Part shown: positions 5,463-9,766 of the stretch, in pieces | Position numbering within the stretch: position 1 is the first letter of the stretch | Layout of the letters: each line of letters starts with the position of its first letter | DNA from: Oscillibacter sp. | GTDB taxonomy: Bacteria > Bacillota > Clostridia > Oscillospirales > Oscillospiraceae | DNA: 9,766 nucleotides | Direction: 5' to 3' | Assembly (NCBI GenBank): GCA_020025415.1 | Contig: JAHHSB010000040.1 | Location: 1-9,766, forward strand | The notes under the pieces: model-generated | Databases searched by the model: none | Told to the model about the DNA's origin: nothing | The model's input: the letters and a program-made list of their open reading frames with translations, nothing else | Position numbers and translations under genes: made by a program

Positions 5463-7208
5463 GTGTATATGAAGAAAAAACGCGGATTGGCAAGCTGTAT
5501 TCAGGAATTCCGCAAAGAGACCATTCTCACCCCGATCCTGGTGATCGGCGAGGTGGCCTTTGACGTGCTGATTCCCATGATGACGGCTCGCCTCATCGAC
5601 CGGGGTATTGAGGCCGGAGATATGTCCCAGATCCTGCGCTACGGCGCGCTTCTGGTAGGCATGGCGCTGGTGGCGCTGGCCTTTGGCGCCATGTCCGGTC
5701 GCTGCGCGGCCCGGGCGGCCACCGGTTTTTCCCGGAATCTGCGCCGGGAAATGTACCGCAACGTACAGAATTTTTCCTTTTCCAACATTGATAAATACTC
5801 CACCGGCGGTATCATCACCCGCCTGACCACCGACGTGACCAACGTGCAGATGGCCTTCATGATGCTCATCCGCATCGCCGTGCGCTGCCCCATCATGCTC
5901 ATCTGCGCCTGGAGTATGACCTTTACCGTCAACCCCAAGCTGGCGCTGATCTTCCTGATCGTTATCCCCATTCTGGGCGTAGGCTTGCTGCTTATTATGA
6001 AGGGCGCCCATCCTCTGTTCGAGCGGGTGTTTAAAAAGTATGACGTGCTCAACAACGTGGTACAGGAAAACCTGCTGGGCATCCGGGTGGTAAAATCCTT
6101 CGTCCGGGAGGACCATGAAAAAGAGAAATTCGGCAAGGTATCCCAGGAGATCTACACCGACTTCTCCGGCGCAGAAAAGCTGCTGGCTTTCAACATGCCC
6201 CTGATGCAGCTGTGCGTATACGGGTGCATGCTTACCGTGTCTTGGCTGGGCGCCCATTTGGTGGTGGGCGGAAGCATGACTACCGGCCAGCTGACCACCA
6301 TGTTCAGCTATATCATGATGATCCTGATGAGTATGATGATGCTCTCTATGGTGCTGGTCATGCTGGTTATGGCCCGGACTTCCGCTGAGCGGATCGTGGA
6401 AATTCTGAACGAGGAGAGCGACCTGAAAACCGTCCCCGAATCCATCCACGAAGTGAAAGACGGCTCCGTGACATTTGAAAACGTAAGCTTCAGCTATACA
6501 AAAGATCCCGACAAGGAGTGCCTCAAAAGCGTAAACCTGAGCGTGAAGCAGGGCGAGACTGTGGGCATCCTGGGCGGCACCGGCACTTCCAAGACCACCC
6601 TGGTCCAGCTCATCCCCCGCCTGTATGATGTGACCGAGGGCCGCATCCTGGTAGGCGGCGTGGACGTGCGGGACTACGACATGGAGTCCCTGCGCAAGCA
6701 GGTGGCCATGGTGCTGCAGAAGAACGTGCTGTTCTCCGGCACCATCAAGGAAAACCTGCGCTGGGGCAATCCCAACGCCACGGATGAAGAACTCATCCAT
6801 GCCTGCCAGCTGGCCCAGGCCGATTCCTTTATCCAGGAATTTCCCGACAAGTATGACACCTATATCGAACAGGGCGGCTCCAACGTCTCCGGCGGTCAGA
6901 AGCAGCGCCTGTGCATCGCCCGGGCCCTATTGAAAAAGCCCAAGATCCTCATCCTGGATGACTCCACCTCCGCCGTGGATACGAAGACCGACGCCCTGAT
7001 CCTGAAGGCCTTCCGGGAAGAGATCCCCGATACCACCAAGTTCATCATCGCCCAGCGCATCTCCTCCATCGAGGGGGCGGATAAGATTCTGGTGATGGAT
7101 GGCGGAAAAATCAGTGCCATAGGCACCCATGAAGAGCTGCTCGACAGCTGCAGCATCTATCGGGAAATTTATGAGTCTCAGACGAAGGGAGGCGCGGACG
7201 ATGAATAA
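5463..7208 (+). CDS. ABC exporter subunit with degenerate ATPase site (heterodimeric multidrug-type, permease plus ATPase)
   Basis: This 581-residue half-transporter (six-helix membrane domain about residues 18-305, ATPase domain about 335-575) should pair with the next gene product to export drugs, lipids or peptides. ATPase motifs in order: Walker A GGTGTSKTT (371-379), with Ser376 where Gly is usual; Q-loop Q419; signature VSGGQ (475-479), intact; Walker B ILILDD (495-500), with Asp500 in place of the catalytic Glu; and FIIAQR, with Gln531 in place of the H-loop His. The two catalytic substitutions mark it as the inactive-site partner, as in TM287, BmrC or LmrC-type subunits. The gene lies 50 bp after MarR with no terminator between, and overlaps the next gene by 8 bp. 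The substrate is unknown. Confidence 0.93.
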   Translation: MYMKKKRGLASCIQEFRKETILTPILVIGEVAFDVLIPMMTARLIDRGIEAGDMSQILRYGALLVGMALVALAFGAMSGRCAARAATGFSRNLRREMYRNVQNFSFSNIDKYSTGGIITRLTTDVTNVQMAFMMLIRIAVRCPIMLICAWSMTFTVNPKLALIFLIVIPILGVGLLLIMKGAHPLFERVFKKYDVLNNVVQENLLGIRVVKSFVREDHEKEKFGKVSQEIYTDFSGAEKLLAFNMPLMQLCVYGCMLTVSWLGAHLVVGGSMTTGQLTTMFSYIMMILMSMMMLSMVLVMLVMARTSAERIVEILNEESDLKTVPESIHEVKDGSVTFENVSFSYTKDPDKECLKSVNLSVKQGETVGILGGTGTSKTTLVQLIPRLYDVTEGRILVGGVDVRDYDMESLRKQVAMVLQKNVLFSGTIKENLRWGNPNATDEELIHACQLAQADSFIQEFPDKYDTYIEQGGSNVSGGQKQRLCIARALLKKPKILILDDSTSAVDTKTDALILKAFREEIPDTTKFIIAQRISSIEGADKILVMDGGKISAIGTHEELLDSCSIYREIYESQTKGGADDE

Positions 7209-9075
7209 AATGCCCGTGAACAGACGGGATACCATCCGCCGGCTTTTGAGCTATGTAGGCCGGGGCTATCAGCTCCGTTTTCTGCTGGTACTGCTGTGCA
7301 TTCTCATCAGCGCCGTTGCCAACGTGTCCGGCTCGCTGTTTCTGGGCAGCCTGATCGACAACTATGTCAAGCCCCTGTTGGTGATGGAGACGCCGGACTA
7401 CAGCGGTCTGGGCCGGGTGCTGGTGCTGATGGCCTGCCTGTATCTCACCGGCGCATTGTGCGCCCTGGCCTACAATTGGATCATGGTGGGCATCTCCCAG
7501 GGCATCCAAAAGCAGATCCGCGACGATTTGTTTGGCCATATGCAGACTCTGCCCATCAAATACTTTGACACCCATCCCCACGGAGATGTGATGAGCACAT
7601 ATACCAATGACGTGGACACCCTGCGGCAGATGTTCTCCCAAAGCCTGCCCCAGATGATCAACTCCCTGATGACCATCACCGTCACCTTTGTGGGTATGTT
7701 CGTCACCAACGTCTCCCTGACGGCCGTGGTCATCTTGTGCGTACTCTGCACGCTTCAGATCACCAAGCTGCTGGCGGGCCGCTCCGGACGCTACTTCATG
7801 AGCCAGCAGAAAAAGCTGGGCGACCTGAACGGCTATATCGAGGAGATGATCAACGGCCAGAAGGTGGTCAAGGTCTTCTGCCGCGAGCGGCAGGCCGAGG
7901 AGGATTTCGACAAGTTAAACGACGCCCTGTTTGAAAGCGCCAATAACGCCAACAAGTACGCCAACATCCTCATGCCCATCCTGATCAACATCGGCAATAT
8001 TCAGTATGTGATCGTGGCTGTGGCCGGAGGCGCTATGGCTTTGGGCGGCGTAGGCGGCACCATCACCCTGGGCACCATCGCCGCCTTCCTCCAGATGTCC
8101 AAGAGCTTTACCAACCCCATCAGCCAGATCTCCCAGCAGCTCAACTCCGTGGTCATGGCTCTGGCCGGCGCCCAGCGAATCTTCGATCTGATGGATGAGC
8201 CCTCCGAGGAGGATCACGGCACCGTCACGCTGGTGAATGCCTCCTACGACCGGGACGGCAATCTGAAAGAGAGCAGCGAGCGCACCAATATCTGGGCCTG
8301 GAAGGTACCCCAGGCCGACGGCAGCTTCAGCTACACCCGGCTTCAGGGCGATGTGCGCTTCGACCATGTGGATTTTGCCTATGAAGAAGGCACCCCCATC
8401 CTCCACGACATCAGCCTGTTTGCCAAACCCGGCCAGAAGCTGGCTTTCGTGGGCGCCACCGGTGCCGGCAAGACCACCATCACCAACCTGATCAACCGCT
8501 TCTACGACATTGACGACGGCAAGATCCACTACGACGGCATCTCCATCAACGACATCAAGAAGACAGACCTGCGCCGCTCCCTGGGCATCGTGCTGCAGGA
8601 TACGAACCTGTTCACCGGCACCGTCCGGGAGAACATCCGCTACGGCAACCTGGACGCCACCGACGAGGAAGTGGAGGCCGCGGCCGCGCTGGCCAACGCT
8701 GACGACTTCATCCGCCGCCTGCCCCAGGGCTACGACACCATGCTCACCGGCAACGGCGCCAACCTGTCCCAGGGCCAGCGCCAGCTGATCGCCATCGCCC
8801 GCGCCGCCGTGGCCGATCCCCCGGTGATGATCCTGGATGAGGCCACCTCCTCCATCGATACCCGGACCGAGGCCATCGTCCAGCAGGGCATGGACTCGCT
8901 GATGTGCGGGCGCACCGTGTTCGTCATCGCCCACCGCCTCTCCACCATCCGCAACTCCAACGCCATCATGGTGCTGGACCACGGCCGCGTTGTGGAGCGG
9001 GGCGACCACGAGGATCTGATCCGTCAGCACGGCGTGTACTATCAGCTCTATACCGGCGCGTTCGAGCTGGAGTAA
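7201..9075 (+). CDS. ABC exporter subunit with catalytically competent ATPase site (heterodimer partner)
   Basis: This 624-residue half-transporter is the partner of the preceding subunit. The ATG at 7201 has AAGGGAGG (7185-7192) 8 bases upstream; the frame is open further upstream, but that part lies inside the previous gene. The membrane domain covers about residues 22-325. The ATPase domain (about 383-620) has Walker A GATGAGKTT (418-426), Q466, signature LSQGQ (522-526) with Gln where the third position is normally Gly, Walker B VMILDE (542-547) with catalytic E547, and switch H578. Its live site would be completed by the first subunit's normal VSGGQ, and its own altered signature faces the first subunit's dead site. 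An extra stretch of about 50 residues (about 333-383, with TNIWAWKVP) links the two domains; similar linkers are familiar in Clostridia members of this subfamily. The operon ends 33 bp downstream at a terminator. Confidence 0.94.
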   Translation: MNKMPVNRRDTIRRLLSYVGRGYQLRFLLVLLCILISAVANVSGSLFLGSLIDNYVKPLLVMETPDYSGLGRVLVLMACLYLTGALCALAYNWIMVGISQGIQKQIRDDLFGHMQTLPIKYFDTHPHGDVMSTYTNDVDTLRQMFSQSLPQMINSLMTITVTFVGMFVTNVSLTAVVILCVLCTLQITKLLAGRSGRYFMSQQKKLGDLNGYIEEMINGQKVVKVFCRERQAEEDFDKLNDALFESANNANKYANILMPILINIGNIQYVIVAVAGGAMALGGVGGTITLGTIAAFLQMSKSFTNPISQISQQLNSVVMALAGAQRIFDLMDEPSEEDHGTVTLVNASYDRDGNLKESSERTNIWAWKVPQADGSFSYTRLQGDVRFDHVDFAYEEGTPILHDISLFAKPGQKLAFVGATGAGKTTITNLINRFYDIDDGKIHYDGISINDIKKTDLRRSLGIVLQDTNLFTGTVRENIRYGNLDATDEEVEAAAALANADDFIRRLPQGYDTMLTGNGANLSQGQRQLIAIARAAVADPPVMILDEATSSIDTRTEAIVQQGMDSLMCGRTVFVIAHRLSTIRNSNAIMVLDHGRVVERGDHEDLIRQHGVYYQLYTGAFELE

Positions 9076-9107
9076 TCCTTCCGCGCCATTTAACCCGGTC
9101 CACTCCT

Positions 9108-9157
9108 CCGGCCCGGTGCTCTCGTCCGTTGGGCGGGGCGCCGGGCCGGTCTTTTTT
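9108..9157 (+). terminator. Rho-independent terminator of the exporter operon
   Basis: Arms 9108-9119 and 9138-9149 form a 12-bp GC-rich stem with one G-U pair and an 18-base loop, followed by TC and six T residues (9152-9157). The position just after the second exporter gene fits operon termination. Confidence 0.9.
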
Positions 9158-9191
9158 GTAAAATTTCCGGCTGTTTGTAATTTTCCTTGCT

Positions 9192-9434
9192 GGGCAAGGC
9201 ATGGGAGCCAATACCAGACGGCACCCATTTCAGCCTTCACATAAGGCCAAGGCTGGCATTGAGAACTTCTTTGGCCCGCTGAAAAGGAAGCCGCTCTATC
9301 TGCGAGAATGTGCGTCCGAGGAACACTTCAAATGGGAACGGATTGAATCGGATTACTATAACCGACGAATCAAGGCAAAATCAAAGGGCCTGCCGCCTGC
9401 TTTGCGCAGGCAGCAAGCCCTCTGGGCTGCTTCA
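9192..9434 (+). pseudogene. Truncated, decayed IS3-family transposase (OrfB C-terminus)
   Basis: The frame reads GIENFFGPLKRKPLYLREC, then EHFKWERIESDYYNRRIKAKSKGLPPALRR in two overlapping parts. It matches the conserved IS3-family integrase end (ENFFG-LKSE-LYL, DYYNNRRIKAKLKGL), including the catalytic Glu of IENFF. Decay is visible. The usual stretch between the second catalytic Asp region and IENFF is shortened; by comparison with the familiar family pattern, including the loss of its NCLDN part, about 15 residues are missing. Single residues are lost in ES-DYYN-RRI, and the Glu of LKSE is Lys. The codon TCA at 9432 stands where a TGA stop would be expected, so the frame runs through the terminal repeat. 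There is no start codon with a ribosome binding site, so it is not functional. Confidence 0.78.
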
Positions 9435-9455
9435 GCAATGTTTAATCCTCAATAT

Positions 9456-9484
9456 TGTCTAACTTTTTTGGGGGTCACTTCCCA
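9456..9484 (+). repeat. Right terminal inverted repeat of the IS3-family element
   Basis: TGTCTAAC, a T-run, then GGGGGTCACTTCCCA, ending in CA. Read inward on the other strand it begins TGGGAAGTGACCCCC and continues to GTTAGACA, the typical end of IS3/IS150-group elements. The exact outer base (9478-9484) is uncertain without the other end. Confidence 0.7.
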
Positions 9485-9517
9485 AGGGATCCGGCTCTTT
9501 TATTTTGATTCCAAGGC

Positions 9518-9766
9518 TTACTTGGAGCGGCGCAGGGCCTTGAGCAGCTGGATCACCAGCATGGAGCCGAATGCCAATCCCACGATGGCGCCCACCTGTC
9601 CGGCGGAGAGGGCCGCCACCTGGAACAGCGGCTCCAGAGGGGGCACCAGCAGCACCGCCAGCAGCAGCACCACGCCAATGGCGAAGGCGCCCAGCAGGGT
9701 CTTGTTATTGAACAGCTGCCGACTGAAGATCACCGGCCGGGCGGACTTGCAGTTAAAGCCGTGGAA
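9518..9766 (-). CDS. P-type cation-transporting ATPase, C-terminal end (partial)
   Basis: Only the last 82 residues are in the window; the gene continues past the right edge. Read inward it starts FHGFNCKSARPVIFSRQLF, matching the F-x-x-FN-C-R/K-S segment before the last transmembrane helices of P-type Ca2+ or related cation ATPases. It continues with NKTLLGAFAIGVVLLLAVLLVPPLEPLF, written here for its membrane helix in parts: NKTLLGAFAIG, VVLLLAVLLVPPL. A final hydrophobic helix, GQVGAIVGLAFGSMLVIQLL, ends in the basic tail KALRRSK. This corresponds to the Cation_ATPase_C domain. Ion specificity cannot be judged because the catalytic DKTGT loop and the metal-binding helices lie outside. No hairpin terminator is evident between the stop codon and the IS fragment. 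Confidence 0.85.
   Translation of the reverse strand, partial: FHGFNCKSARPVIFSRQLFNNKTLLGAFAIGVVLLLAVLLVPPLEPLFQVAALSAGQVGAIVGLAFGSMLVIQLLKALRRSK

Larger units (their letters stand above)
9192..9484 (+). mobile_element. 3' remnant of an IS3-family insertion sequence
   Basis: What survives is the end of the transposase gene and the right terminal repeat. No left end, orfA or first part of orfB is present in the window, and nothing resembling the matching left repeat was seen. The left boundary is approximate, because the 9158-9191 stretch after the terminator is AT-rich and not recognisable. The right edge is set by the terminal CA at 9483-9484. The fragment sits between the exporter operon and the 3' end of the ATPase gene, 33 bp from the latter, and disrupts neither. 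Confidence 0.75.

Noticed and set aside
5163..6800. A long minus-strand open frame opposite MarR and the first ABC subunit
   Set aside because: His-, Gln- and Gly-rich composition with no recognisable family; it is the complement of a codon-biased real gene.
7129..7200. Upstream extension of the second ABC subunit
   Set aside because: It overlaps the end of the first subunit by a further 72 bases and lacks its own ribosome binding site; AAGGGAGG precedes the ATG at 7201.
7915..9240. A 441-codon minus-strand open frame opposite the second ABC subunit
   Set aside because: Low-complexity Gly/Val/His-rich translation, opposite a gene with every ABC motif, and it crosses a terminator.
1..9766. 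CRISPR arrays, tRNA or rRNA genes, riboswitches
   Set aside because: No regularly spaced repeats, cloverleaf-like sequences or known leader motifs were recognised on either strand by eye.

Overview
The window is GC-rich, densely coding DNA with strong AGGAGG-type ribosome binding sites and TTGACA-type promoters. Its gene families (intramembrane-sensing-type two-component system, BlaI/M56 pair, MarR plus heterodimeric ABC exporter, P-type ATPase) suggest a high-GC Clostridia chromosome, for example a gut Oscillospiraceae relative. That assignment is inferred from style and gene content, not from a marker gene.

Layout. On the minus strand at the left edge is a two-component operon: an OmpR-family response regulator (430-1104) followed by a histidine kinase (1-426, leaving the window). 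The kinase reads normally up to its H-box (LWAHQ). After that it turns AT-rich and loses the expected motif, so it may be interrupted near position 48. A 155-bp divergent promoter region (1105-1259) separates this operon from a plus-strand BlaI-type repressor (1260-1643) and an overlapping 1013-residue M56/BlaR1-type membrane metallopeptidase (1640-4681), which ends at a strong terminator (4722-4763). Two BlaI-type operators, one a perfect TACAGATGTA dyad, flank the core promoter of the pair.

A second plus-strand operon follows: a MarR repressor (4978-5412) with a dyad between its -35 and -10 boxes, then two half-size ABC exporter subunits (5463-7208 and 7201-9075, overlapping by 8 bp), closed by a terminator (9108-9157). 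The two subunits have complementary ATPase-site defects. The first has Asp for the catalytic Glu and Gln for the H-loop His. The second has intact catalytic residues but an altered signature motif (LSQGQ). This is the arrangement of heterodimeric multidrug exporters with one dead and one live site.

The right end holds a decayed 3' fragment of an IS3-family transposase with its terminal inverted repeat (about 9192-9484), and the C-terminal 82 residues of a minus-strand P-type cation-transporting ATPase (9518-9766).

Together the three regulatory units look like a cell-envelope or drug-stress island: a membrane-sensing kinase system, a protease-released repressor system with a large sensor domain that is not of the penicillin-binding type, and a drug-responsive efflux pump. 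The family assignments are well supported by motifs. The signals sensed and the substrates exported cannot be read from the sequence. The least familiar part is the roughly 675-residue extracytoplasmic region of the M56 protein.
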